64,000 bases of DNA from Theocolax elegans (taxonomy: Eukaryota; Arthropoda; Insecta; Hymenoptera; Cerocephalidae): the NCBI GenBank assembly GCA_026168455.1, contig CM047430.1, forward strand, positions 23,826,735-23,890,734. The letters are read 5' to 3'. The notes under the pieces were generated by a model. The model did not search any database. It was not told where the DNA came from and saw only the letters and a program-made list of their open reading frames with translations. A program made the translations under genes and the position numbers. This document shows positions 34,177 to 46,399 of this stretch, piece after piece (position 1 is the first letter of the stretch; each line of letters opens with the position of its first letter).

Positions 34177-34959
34177 CATATGTAAAAAATTTTTCTGCGA
34201 TAAATATGTGTAAAAAAATTAAGTGAATCAATACTTAATAAATATAAATCAATAGCAAGGTTCTTGGGTTTCTAAATAATTAAGTTAAACGATTCAATTA
34301 CTTGAAATATTTTAACAACATTTTGTAAATATTTCATGTAATATTTCTGTTATATTTTGCAAAAATATTACTGTAATATTTCACTAGACCTATTCAAGTA
34401 AGTATTTGAAATATTTCTTAAAAATTCATTAAAATAATCCAGAAACATTAAGGTAATATTTCAGTGGTCCTACGCAAGTGTGTATTTGAAACATTTCATC
34501 AATTTTTTATAAATATTTCTTATAATATTACACTGAAATATTGTAGTAATATTAATGTAATATTTCATGGAATATTACAAAGTAAGAAATACGTGGACAT
34601 AACAATGGAGAATGCCCACGGATAATGTATTTCGGCCTAGAAAAACGAACCTCTCAAAGTAATACTATCATATTCTAGACAAAAAAACAAGCATTTTAAA
34701 AAAAAATTCGGTACCGTCACTTGAGGGGAAGCCGAGATATTAAATGTCAAAGTTAAGGGTTGCTAATAGGCAGATTAATAAGAAAACATACAAAAAAAGC
34801 ATCTTTGCACGTTTTTTATGCAACCAAACTAATATCCTTATAAAGATAATTTCATGCAGAATCAAATCAATTGACATTTAATTCAGCGCAACCCTTAATA
34901 GACGAATTTTTGGGGGTAAATAAAAGTGCAAAAAAGCAACCCCTAACGCTCTGTGCTAA

Positions 34960-37900
34960 TAAAAAATCGTTTGCACGTTTTTTCCGAATCCAGATAGACA
35001 CAAAACTGTTAACCAACGGAATTAACATCTTTTAGGGTTGATTTTAATTCAGCGCAAGGGTGTTTTTTGATTTTTAAGTGCCTAATGTAAATGTCGCAAT
35101 TATTGCACATAACTGTATTTCTGGATTATACAATTTTTGCACGTTTTCTCACTGGCCCAAATGACATTAGTCAAAAGAAAACATAAATACTAATCCGGGG
35201 AAATGATTTTTAATTCAGCGCCACCCTTAATTGACGATATTTGGGGGTAAATATGAGTAGGGTGAAAGCAACCCCTAAGGTTCTAAGCTTATAAAAGATC
35301 GTTTGCACGTTTTTTTCGAATCCAGATGGACATAGAACTGTTAACCAACTGAATTAACATCTTTTTAGGTTGTTTTTAATTCAGCGCAAGCGTGTTTTTT
35401 TGATTTTTACGTGCCTAATGTAAATGCGCAATTAGTGCACATAACCGTATTTTTGGATTATACAACTTTTGCACGTTTTCTCACTGGCCCAAAGGACATT
35501 AGTCGAAAGGAAACATGAATACTAATCCGGGGAAATATTTTTTAATTCAGCGCCACCCTTAATTGACGATATTTGGGGGTAAATATGAGTAGGGTGAAAG
35601 CAACCCCTAAGGTTCTAAGCTTATAAAAGATCATTTGCACGTTTTTTTCGAATCCAGATGCACATAGAACTGTTAACCAACTGAATTAACATCTTTTGAG
35701 GTTGATTTTAATTCAGCGCAAGGGTGTTTTGTTGATTTTTAAGTGACTAATGTAAATGTCGCAATTATTGCACATAACTGTATTTTTGGATTATACAATT
35801 TTTGCACGTTTTCTCACTGGCCCAAATCACATTAGTCAAAAGAAAACAAGAATACTACTCCGGGGAAATGATTTTTAATTCAGCGCCACCCTTAATTGAC
35901 GATATTTTTGGGTAAATATGAGTAGGGTGAAAGCAACCCCTACGGTTCTAAGCTTATAAAAGATCGTTTGCACGTTTTTTTTCGAATCCAGATGGACACA
36001 AAACTGTTAACCAACGGAATTAACATCTTTTTAGGTTGTTTTTAATTCAGCGCAAGCGTGTTTTTTTGATTTTTACGTGCCTAATGTAAATGCCGCAATT
36101 ATTGCACATAACCGTATTTTTGGATTATACAACTTTTGCACGTTTTCCTCACTGGCCCAAATGACATTAGTCAAAAGAAAACATAAATACTAATCCGGGG
36201 AAATGATTTTTAATTCAGCGCCACCCTTAATTGACGATATTTGGGGGTAAATATGAGTAGGGTCAAAGCAACCCCTAAGGTTCTAAGCTTATAAAAGATC
36301 ATTTGCACGTTTTTTTTCGAATCCAGATGGACATAGAACTGTTAACCAACTGAATTAACATCTTTTGAGGTTGATTTTAATTCAGCGCAAGGGTGTTTTT
36401 TTCATTTTTAAATGACTAATGTAAATGTCGCAAGTATTGCACATAACTGTATTTTTGGATTATACAATTTTTGCACGTTTTCCTCACTGGCCCAAAGGAC
36501 ATTAGTCGAAAGGAAACATGAATACTAATCCGGGGAAATGATTTTTAATTCAGCGCCACCCTTAATTGACGATATTTGGGGGTAAATATGAGTAGGGTGA
36601 AAGCAACCCCTAAGGTTCTAAGCTTATAAAAGATCATTTGCACGTTTTTTTCGAATCCAGATGGACATAGAACTGTTAACCAACTGAATTAACATCTTTT
36701 GAGGTTGATTTTAATTCAGCGCAAGGGTGTTTTTTTGATTTTTAAGTGCCTAATGTAAATGCCGCAATTATTGCACATAACCGTATTTTTGGATTATACA
36801 ATTTTTGCACGTTTTCTCACTGGCCCAAATGACATTAGTCAAAAGAAAACAAGAATACTAATCCGGGGAAATGATTTTTAATTCAGCGCCACCCTTAATT
36901 GACGATTTTGGGGGTAAATATGAGTAGGGTGAAAGCAACCCCTAAGGTTCTAAGCTTATAAAAGATCGTTTGCACGTTTTTTTCGAATCCAGATGGACAT
37001 AGAACTGTTAACCAACTGAATTAACATCTTTTGAGGTTGATTTTAATTCAGCGCAAGGGTGTTTTTTTGATTTTTAAGTGCTAATGTAAATGTCGCAATA
37101 TTGCACATAACTGTATTTTTGGATTATACAATTTTTGCACGTTTTCTCACTGGCCCAAATCACATTAGTCAAAGAAACATGAATACTAATCCGGGGAAAT
37201 GATTTTTAATTCAGCGCCACCCTTAATTGACGATATTTTGGGTAAATATGAGTAGGGTGAAAGCAACCCCTAAGGTTCTAAGCTTATAAAAGATCGTTTG
37301 CACGTTTTTTTCGAATCCAGATGGACATAGAACTGTTAACCAACTGAATTAACATCTTTTTAGGTTGTTTTTAATTCAGCGCAAGGGTGTTTTTTGATTT
37401 TTAAGTGCCTTATGTAAATGCCGCAATTATTGCACATAACCGTATTTTTGGATTATACAACTTTTGCACGTTTTCTCACTGGCCCAAAGGACATTAGTCG
37501 AAAGGAAACATGAATACTAATCCGGGGAAATATTTTTAATTCAGCGCCACCCTTAATTGACGATATTTGGGGGTAAATATGAGTAGGGTGAAAGCAACCC
37601 CTAAGGTTCTAAGCTTATAAAAGATCATTTGCACGTTTTTTTCGAATCCAGATGCACATAGAACTGTTAACCAACTGAATTAACATCTTTTGAGGTTGAT
37701 TTTAATTCAGCGCAAGGGTGTTTTTTGATTTTTAAGTGACTAATGTAAATGTCGCAATTATTGCACATAACTGTATTTTTGGATTATACAATTTTTGCAC
37801 GTTTTCTCACTGGCCCAAATCACATTAGTCAAAAGAAAACAAGAATACTACTCCGGGGAAATGATTTTTAATTCAGCGCCACCCTTAATTGACGATATTT

Positions 37901-39433
37901 TTGGGTAAATATGAGTAGGGTGAAAGCAACCCCTACGGTTCTAAGCTTATAAAAGATCGTTTGCACGTTTTTTTCGAATCCAGATGGACACAAAACTGTT
38001 AACCAACGGAATTAACATCTTTTTAGGTTGTTTTTAATTCAGCGCAAGCGTGTTTTTTTGATTTTTACGTGCCTAATGTAAATGCCGCAATTATTGCACA
38101 TAACCGTATTTTTGGATTATACAACTTTTGCACGTTTTCTCACTGGCCCAAATGACATTAGTCAAAAGAAAACATAAATACTAATCCGGGGAAATGATTT
38201 TTAATTCAGCGCCACCCTTAATTGACGATATTTGGGGGTAAATATGAGTAGGGTCAAAGCAACCCCTAAGGTTCTAAGCTTATAAAAGATCATTTGCACG
38301 TTTTTTTCGAATCCAGATGGACATAGAACTGTTAACCAACTGAATTAACATCTTTTGAGGTTGATTTTAATTCAGCGCAAGGGTGTTTTTTTCATTTTTA
38401 AATGACTAATGTAAATGTCGCAAGTATTGCACATAACTGTATTTTTGGATTATACAATTTTTGCACGTTTTCTCACTGGCCCAAATCACATTAGTCAAAA
38501 GAAAACAAGAATACTAATCCGGGGAAATGATTTTTAATTCAGCGCCACCCTTAATTGACGATATTTTTGGGTAAATATGAGTAGGGTGAAAGCAACCCCT
38601 ACGGTTCTAAGCTTATAAAAGACCGTTTGCACGTTTTTTTCGAATCCAGATGGACATGGAACTATTAACCAACTGAATTAATATCTTTTGAGGTTGATTT
38701 TAATTCAGCGCAAGGGTGTTTCTTTGATTTTTAAGTGCCTTATGTAAATGTCGCAATTATCGCACATAACCGTATTTTTGGATTATACAGTTTTTGCACG
38801 TTTTCTCACTGGCCCAAATGACATTAGTCAAAAGGAAACATGAATACTAATCCGGGGAAATGATTTTTAATTGAGCACCACCCTTAATTGACGATATTTG
38901 GGGGTAAATATGAGTAGGGTGAAAACAACCCCTAAGGTTCTAAGCTTATAAAAGATCGTTTGCACGTTTTTTTTTAATCCTAATGGACATAGAACTGTTA
39001 ACCAACTGAATTAACATCTTTTGAGGTTGATTTTAATTCAGCGCAAGGGTGTTTCTTTGATTTTTAAGTGCCTTATGTAAATGTCGCAATTATCGCACAT
39101 AACCGTATTTTTGGATTATACAGTTTTTGCACGTTTTCTCACTGGCCCAAATGACATTAGTCAAAAGGAAACATGAATACTAATCCGGGGAAATGATTTT
39201 TAATTGAGCACCACCCTTAATTGACGATATTTGGGGGTAAATATGAGTAGGGTGAAAACAACCCCTAAGGTTCTAAGCTTATAAAAGATCGTTTGCACGT
39301 TTTTTTTTAATCCTAATGGACATAGAACTGTTAACCAACTGAATTAACATCTTTTAGGGTTGATTTTAATTCAGCGCAAGAGTGTTTTTTTGATTTTTAA
39401 GTGCCTAATGTAAATGTCGCTATTATTGCATAT
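34960..39433 (+). repeat. 330-bp dimeric satellite array, left arm
   Basis: The period is about 330 bp. Each unit contains two related halves of about 165 bp that both start TTTGCACGTTTT and both hold TTTTAATTCAGCGC. One half goes on CTCACTGGCCCAAATGACAT, the other CGAATCCAGATGGACATAGA. A longer period of about 1,994 bp (six units) is visible from variants such as GATGCACATAGAAC (35657, 37651) and AATACTACTCCGG (35851, 37844). Outermost units are the most diverged. Confidence 0.85.
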
Positions 39434-39603
39434 TCACTTTGTCATTTTTGGTTAACAGAATCTTGCTCGTTTATTTAAATATTAAAAAAAGCTTTATTTG
39501 AAAGAAAAACCATTTATGTAGAAGAACGTCATTTGTATGTTTTACAAAGTATAGCTCATATCGATACCGCATAAGAATAAGAGTGTTACCGCACTTTGCC
39601 GTA

Positions 39604-42600
39604 CAATTAAGGGTGGCGCTGAATTAAAAATCATTTCCCCGGATTAGTATTCATGTTTCCTTTCGACTAATGTTCTTTGGGCCAGTGAGAAAACGTGCAA
39701 AAGTTGTATAATCCAAAAATACGGTTATGTGCAATAATTGCGGCATTTACATTAGGCACGTAAAAATCAAAAAAGCACCCTTGCGCTGAATTAAAATCAG
39801 ACTTAAAAGATGTTAATTCAGTTGGTTAACAGATCTATGTCCATCTGGATTCGAGAAAAACGTGCAAACGATCTTTTATAAGCTTAGAACCTTAGGGGTT
39901 GCTTTCACCCTACTCATATTTACCCCCAAATATCGTCAATTAAGGGTGGCGCTGAATTAAAAATCATTTCCCCGGATTAGTATTCATGTTTCCTTTCGAC
40001 TAATGTCCTTTGGGCCAGTGAGAAAACGTGCAAAAGTTGTATAATCCAAAAATACGGTTATGTGCAATAATTGCGGCATTTACATTAGGCACGTAAAAAT
40101 CAAAAAAGCACCCTTGCGCTGAATTAAAATCAGACTTAAAAGATGTTAATTCAGTTGGTTAACAGATCTATGTCCATCTGGATTCGAGAAAAACGTGCAA
40201 ACGATCTTTTATAAGCTTAGAACCTTAGGGGTTGCTTTCACCCTACTCATATTTACCCCCAAAGATCGTCAATTAAGGGTGGCGCTGAATTAAAAATCAT
40301 TTCCCCGGATTAGTATTCATGTTTCCTTTCGACTAATGTCCTTTGGGCCAGTGAGAAAACGTGCAAAAGTTGTATAATCCAAAAATACGGTTATGTGCAA
40401 TAATTGCGGCATTTACATTAGGCACGTAAAAATCAAAAAAGCACCCTTGCGCTGAATTAAAATCAGACTTAAAAGATGTTAATTCAGTTGGTTTACAGTT
40501 CTATGTCCATCTAAATCCGATAAAAACGTGCAATTGATCTTTTATAAGCTTATAACCTTAGGGGTTGCTTTCACCCTACTCATATTTACCCCCAAATATC
40601 GTCAATTAAGGGTGGCGCTGAATTAAAAATCATATCCCCGGATAAGTATTCATGTTTTCTTTTGACTAATGTCATTTGGGCCAGTGAGAAAACGTGCAAA
40701 AATTGTATAATCCAAAAATACCGTTATGTGCAATAATTGCGACATTTACATTAGGCACTTAAAAATCAAAAAAACACCCTTGCGCTGAATTAAAAACAAC
40801 CTAAAAAGATGTTAATTCAGTTGGTTAACAGTTCTATGTCCATCTGGATTCGAAAAAAACGTGCAAACGATCTTTTATAAGCTTAGAACCTTAGGGGTTG
40901 CTTTCACCCTACTCATATTTACCCCCAAATATCGTCAATTAAAGGGTGGCGCTGAATTAAAAAATATATTCCCCGGATTAGTATTCATGTTTTCTTTTGA
41001 CTAATGTCATTTGGGCCAGTGAGAAAACGTGCAAAAATTGTATAATCCAAAAATACCGTTATGTGCAATAATTGCGACATTTACATTAGGCACTTAAAAA
41101 TCAAAAAAACACCCTTGCGCTGAATTAAAAACAACCTAAAAAGATGTTAATTCAGTTGGTTAACAGTTCTATGTCCATCTGGATTCGAAAAAAACGTGCA
41201 AACGATCTTTTATAAGCTTAGAACCTTAGGGGTTGCTTTCACCCTACTCATATTTACCCCCAAATATCGTCAATTAAAGGTGGCGCTGAATTAAAAAATA
41301 TTTCCCCGGATTAGTATTCATGTTTTCTTTTGACTAATGTCATTTGGGCCAGTGAGAAAACGTGCAAAAATTGTATAATCCAAAAATACCGTTATGTGCA
41401 ATAATTGCGACATTTACATTAGGCACTTAAAAATCAAAAAAACACCCTTGCGCTGAATTAAAAACAACCTAAAAAGATGTTAATTCAGTTGGTTAACAGT
41501 TCTATGTCCATCTGGATTCGAAAAAAACGTGCAAACGATCTTTTATAAGCTTAGAACCTTAGGGGTTGCTTTCACCCTACTCATATTTACCCCCAAATAT
41601 CGTCAATTAAGGGAGGCGCTGAATTAAAAAATATTTCCCCGGATTAGTATTCATGTTTCCTTTCGACTAATGTCCTTTGGGCCAGTGAGAAAACGTGCAA
41701 AAGTTGTATAATCCAAAAATACGGTTATGTGCAATAATTGCGGCATTTACATAAGGCACTTAAAAATCAAAAAAACACCCCTGCGCTGAATTAGAAACAA
41801 CCTCAAAAGATGTTAATTCAGTTGTTTAACAGTTCTATCTCCATCTGGATTCGAAAAAAACGTGCAAACGATCTTTTATAAGCTTAGAACCTTAGGGGTT
41901 GCTTTCACCCTACTCATATTTACCCCCAAATATCGTCAATTAAGGGTGGCGCTGAATTAAAAAATATTTCCCCGGATTAGTATTCATGTTTTCTTTTGAC
42001 TAATGTCATTTGGGCCAGTGAGAAAACGTGCAAAAATTGTATAATCCAAAAATACAGTTATGTGCAATAACTGCGACATTTACATTAGTCACTTAAAAAT
42101 AAAAAAAACACCCTTGCGCTGAATTAAAATCAACCTCAAAAGATGTTAATTCAGTTGGTTAACAGTTCTATGGCCATCTGGATTCGAAAAAAACGTGCAA
42201 ACGATCTTTTATAAGCTTAGAACCTTAGGGGTTGCTTTCACCCTACTCATATTTACCCCCAAATATCGTCAATTAAGGGTGGCGCTGAATTAAAAAATAT
42301 TTCCCCGGATTAGTATTCATGTTTTCTTTTGACTAATGTCATTTGGGCCAGTGAGAAAACGTGCAAAAATTGTATAATCCAAAAATACAGTTATGTGCAA
42401 TAACTGCGACATTTACATTAGTCACTTAAAAATAAAAAAAACACCCTTGCGCTGAATTAAAATCAACCTCAAAAGATGTTAATTCAGTTGGTTAACAGTT
42501 CTATGGCCATCTGGATTCGAAAAAAACGTGCAAACGATCTTTTATAAGCTTAGAACCTTAGGGGTTGCTTTCACCCTACTCATATTTACCCCCAAATATC

Positions 42601-42960
42601 GTCAATTAAGGGTGGCGCTGAATTAAAAATCATTTCCCCGGATTAGTATTTATGTTTTCTTTTGACTAATGTCATTTGGGCCAGTGAGAAAACGTGCAAA
42701 AATTGTATAATCCAGAAATACAGTTATGTGCAATAATTGCGACATTTACATTAGGCACTTAAAAATCAAAAAAACACCCTTGCGCTGAATTAAAATCAAC
42801 CCTAAAAGATGTTAATTCCGTTGGTTAACAGTTTTGTGTCTATCTGGATTCGGAAAAAACGTGCAAACGATTTTTTATTAGCACAGAGCGTTAGGGGTTG
42901 CTTTTTTGCACTTTTATTTACCCCCAAAAATTCGTCTATTAAGGGTTGCGCTGAATTAAA
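39604..42960 (-). repeat. 330-bp dimeric satellite array, right arm
   Basis: The same unit in reverse orientation, about ten copies. Local variants such as AGACTTAAAAGATGTTAATT recur in neighbouring units (near 39800, 40132, 40464), showing homogenisation by short-range exchange within the arm. Confidence 0.85.
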
Positions 42961-43325
42961 TGTCAATTGATTTGATTCTGCATGAAATTATCTTTATAAG
43001 GATATTAGTTTGGTTGCATAAAAAACGTGCAAAGATGCTTTTTTTGTATGTTTTCTTATTAATCTGCCTATTAGCAACCCTTAACTTTGACATTTAATAT
43101 CTCGGTTTCCCCTCAAGTGACGGTACCGAATTTTTTTTTAAAATGCTTGTTTTTTTGTCTAGAATATGATAGTATTACTTTCAGAGGTTCGTTTTTCTAG
43201 GCCGAAATACATTATCCGTGGGCATTCTCCTTTCAGTAATCTTTCATTCTAATATTATTGTAATATTCCGAATCTTAATATGAAATATTTCCGTAATATT
43301 GACGTAATATTCTATGCTGTGTGGG

Positions 43326-43441
43326 AGGTTTGATTCCCGGACCCAGCCGATTGATACAAGCACCACTGGGGAATATATTTTTAACAAGTGTCTTAACAAA
43401 GACATCGTATGACTTCCGCGTCGCTAAAATAAAAAAGTAAG
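43326..43441 (+). mobile_element. tail half of the split SINE
   Basis: AGGTTTGATTCCCGGACC continues the SINE exactly where the head at 23536 stops, then runs through AAGCACCACTGGGGAAT to a shortened, degraded 3' end. Confidence 0.7.
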
Positions 43442-44538
43442 TTTATAAAATAAAAAACTGACTACTTTTAATTCCTATTTTTTAGCTTCACATTTCCAGC
43501 AGGGGGTGGTTAAAAAAATTAAAATATTATATTTCTTTTATTATTTTTAATGTAATACCAAATGTAATATTAGAACAACTTTTATAATTAATTTTCAATT
43601 TTTTATTATTGTAATTGTATAATAACATTTATATTTTTTGGTTGCAATTAATAAAATCTTTTATTATAAAAAATTTTTGAAAATAAAACATAATTAATAA
43701 AATGTAAAAATAGATCTTTTAACCACAATTTTAATCTGAAAAAAAAATTTATAAATTCAATTATTATGTATAAGTATTTGTTTGAAAGAATAATTGAATA
43801 CATACGATGCATTAGCTGAGTTTGGTAATTTTGTATGAAATTTTAAATTCTTCATCTTTCCATGAAACATAATGAAAAGCATGATTTATATTCTAAGTTT
43901 TGTTGTTACGAGATTGATGTAGCTTCTTACAGGAAAAGTGTGGGAATATTGTTAGTAATGATATACGTGTTATTACGTATTAAAAATAAAAATTAAAATT
44001 CCTTACTCCAGTGTAAGTTTTGTTATAAGTTATGCCTTATAAACATCATAAAACCACTAATTTTCATGTATTTTAGGGCATAACCTACAACAGCGGTCTT
44101 GGACAATAAGCTAACCACCGCCATTCAAAAGATCTCGAAAAATGTGATCTTTTGAGCGGTGTTAGATCAAAATCGATTGTGGTGTGGTCGCCTTTTTTTG
44201 ATATTCAATATTTCCGGGCGTTCTATCTCTTCGAGATTTTAAAATTAAGAATTAGAACCCAGGTAGATAAGTTCTAAAGATTATTTTGAACCAAAGTTGT
44301 TAAAATGTTTTTTCAAAGAAATCAATAGATTTTGAGATAAATGGCTTTGAAAATAGTAATTTTTCTAAAAAATTGAAAAAATTCCATTTTTCATGGTGTA
44401 ATAACTCTTAGGCAAATTATTTTTAACACCTAAATTTTTTTTCTATCTTCTGGAAGATATTTCCAGCCTGTTCTCAAATTTTGGAGCGATTTAAAATTTT
44501 CATCGTACCACTTGACGTGAAACAGCTCATATATATTT
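43442..44538. other. AT-rich stretch with two short hairpins
   Basis: CATTCAAAAGATC faces GATCTTTTGAGCGG at 44125-44160, and TTATGCCTTATAAAC lies near an inverse GGGCATAACC at 44030-44090. No gene is recognised. Confidence 0.45.
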
Positions 44539-44945
44539 AGTGTAATTTCGACCGAGGGAGCGTCAGCGACCGAGGAATTGTTGCTAGTAAGCAATAAAAT
44601 TTATCAATAAGTTCGAAAATTCAGCGTGAAAGCATTGTTAATAACGATTGCTGTTAACTTTTCTAAATAATGTCTCTGGGGGTTATCCGCTAATTTATCG
44701 ATGGATATATGACATCGATTTTGAAATACATTCGATAAACATTACGTGTTTTGGAAAATTGCATATATACAAAAAACAAGTACAGGCAAAAAAAAATTAT
44801 ATATTACTTCCATTAGTATTTCTACAATTTATTGACGAAAAAATTACCTATAATCTTGAACGATATATTAGTTAAATAACACATATTATTGATACTAAGG
44901 GTCGGAGTACCCTCTACTCGCTTCGCTCCTCAATCTCGGCATTAT
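44539..44945. other. stretch bordered by GAGCG-type motifs
   Basis: GACCGAGGGAGCGTCAGCGA lies near 44549 and GGAGCGAAGCGAGTAGAGG on the minus strand near 44913-44930, again containing GCGAAGC (44920-44926). The ORF 44648-44875 between them has no recognised features. Confidence 0.3.
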
Positions 44946-45870
44946 TATAAGAATAATTATATTATGGACAAAACCAAATAAAACAATTCCAAGAAAGGCT
45001 CATAACATTTAGAGGACTTAAATTCTTTCTTTTAAAGCCAATAATCATGTCCTATTATAATTATAATGTGCTTATATTAAACGGCGAAAATTAAAAATAA
45101 ATAAAACTTCTAAAATTTCAGGTTTTTTTTTCGAATAGTTTACTCAAAAACGTAAATGCTTTTATACTTTTAAGAAAATATTAACTATGCCATTCTAGCT
45201 CCTTTTCTCAAAATTGGCAACTGTTTTGCCTGCCGTACAACAAAATCAGTCCAAATATAATGATGTGCTTTCTGAGCAAACCAACTTACAGATTTTATAA
45301 AATGACATGTGTATTACTTACACAAAATGTTGAAACTATTGTAGATTTTTAGACAATTTATATGAAAGGGTAATAATAAGAGCAAAGAATTTAACGTAAA
45401 AATGATTATATAACTCTACTGAAAAAACTCAGGTGACAAAAATAAGAGAAAAGTTTTTTTTGAAAAAAAGTATTATTAAATATTATAATAGTAATATTAA
45501 AAGTAAAACACGAGGTAAAATGACGTTAAAAAATTGCCTATGCTTTGAGGAAAAACAATGTTCCAAGAGCCGCAAAATTTCTAAATTCTATTCGAAACAA
45601 AAGTTTGTACACGCAATAGATTTTTTCTTTTTTACTGAACATAACACTTGTTTGGATATAATATAAAACAACGTTTAAGTTGCAAACATTTGCGACTAGT
45701 GCGACGCTTTCACCTAAGAAGATGATTCCCGTCTCTTTACACAAGCCTCGCCTGCAATAGTAAAAATACAAAAACACAAAGAATCTATTTTTATAAATTA
45801 ATAATAATAAAATAATAACATTAAACAATTATAACTTTAGGTTATGAAATATATAGAAAAATATAACTTA
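44946..45870. other. AT-rich stretch, nothing recognised
   Basis: The ORFs at 45433-45666 (+) and 45538-45828 (-) overlap each other and look like composition artefacts. Confidence 0.4.
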
Positions 45871-46113
45871 TTATTCGATAAACAGAGCAGCCCTGGTTGA
45901 ATAACCATCCTCAGAATTCAACTCTCCACTCGCTTTATAGCGTCTGTGAAAAGTTTGTGTGCAACGATATTCAACATCGCCCTTTCCACTAACTGTATTT
46001 ATCAACGATAAAATTACGACAACAAAAAATTTAACGATGAATATATTACTAAGGCAAATTATTATAGTAAACGTGTCAATTGCGCGAGAGCTCACGAAAA
46101 TGTTAAATGTCAA
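45871..46113 (-). CDS. weak candidate for a short secreted or membrane peptide
   Basis: 80 codons. Residues about 25-43 form a hydrophobic stretch (FIVKFFVVVILSLINTVSG) of the sort seen in signal peptides, followed by a polar segment with a single Cys (KGDVEYRCTQTFHRRYKA). There is no Met close to the hydrophobic core, only one 24 residues upstream, which weakens the signal-peptide reading. The plus strand is also open here. No homologue is recognised. Confidence 0.2.
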   Translation of the reverse strand: MTFNIFVSSRAIDTFTIIICLSNIFIVKFFVVVILSLINTVSGKGDVEYRCTQTFHRRYKASGELNSEDGYSTRAALFIE

Positions 46114-46257
46114 TGTTGAAGCTGGTTTATTTGGAAAAAGAATACGTCTAGATAATCGATTTTTTGTGATAAAAACAAACCAACTCAGTTTGACATATAA
46201 ACTTTTCGAGAGTTCTCACGAAACAAGAAACGCGCGTCATCATAGTTTGCCTAAGTA

Positions 46258-46399
46258 AGCAGTTTACCGCTAATTTCGCTAATTTTGGATATTATAATTT
46301 TATCGTTGGTAAATTCGAAAATTTAAAAGATGCTATGAGGCGAATGGAACATTGGAACCTGATGATGATTATTTAACCTCGGCGGCTTTATATATATAT
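46258..46399 (+). repeat. left flank of foldback copy 2, related to 56203-56230
   Basis: AGCAGTTTACCGCTAATTTC resembles AGCAGTTTACCACTAAATTC at 56208. The right flank (48145-48205, ATAGATACTTTGTGTTTTTG) resembles 56432-56450. The foldback appears to have entered another repeat. Confidence 0.4.

Larger units (their letters stand above)
34607..43230. mobile_element. 8.6-kb giant foldback whose arms are satellite arrays
   Basis: The outer 450 bp on each side are near-perfect inverse copies: GGAGAATGCCCACGGATAAT at the left and ATTATCCGTGGGCATTCTCC at the right, both followed inward by CTAGAATATGATAGTATTAC in the respective sense. Inward, both arms become tandem arrays in opposite orientation: 34607-39433 with about 13 units and 39604-43230 with about 10. 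They meet at a 170-bp non-repetitive centre (39434-39603). No ORF, transposase or RNA gene is present. A clear target duplication is not visible, so it may be the core of the surrounding 19.8-kb element rather than a separate insertion. Confidence 0.8.
23537..43325. mobile_element. 19.8-kb composite CCC/GGG element with AATATT-rich arms
   Basis: The left end CCCATACAGCATGTAATATT and the right end, read on the other strand, CCCACACAGCATAGAATATT are inverted. Both flanks are AG (23535-23536 and 43326-43327), and joining the flanks rebuilds an uninterrupted SINE. Native sequence appears to be degenerate AATATT/TGTAATATTTC repeats at 23545-23660, 24749-25100, 26325-26590, 27605-27735, 27985-28110, 28530-28575, 33690-33790, 34290-34590 and 43240-43320. 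These do not occur outside this span. The rest is later insertions. No transposase is seen. A second CCCACACAGCACG end at about 26501 suggests an internal copy. Confidence 0.6.

Noticed and set aside
34960..42960. Regular repeats suggestive of a CRISPR array or multi-copy gene cluster
   Set aside because: The period is 330 bp with no unique spacers, the arms are inverted and no cas-like or other ORF exists. It is satellite DNA in eukaryotic sequence.
34607..43230. The palindrome as an assembly artefact of one arm copied in reverse
   Set aside because: The arms differ in unit number (about 13 versus 10), in internal variants and in single bases of the outer 450 bp, so they are not a mirrored copy. 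Long reads would still be the proper test.
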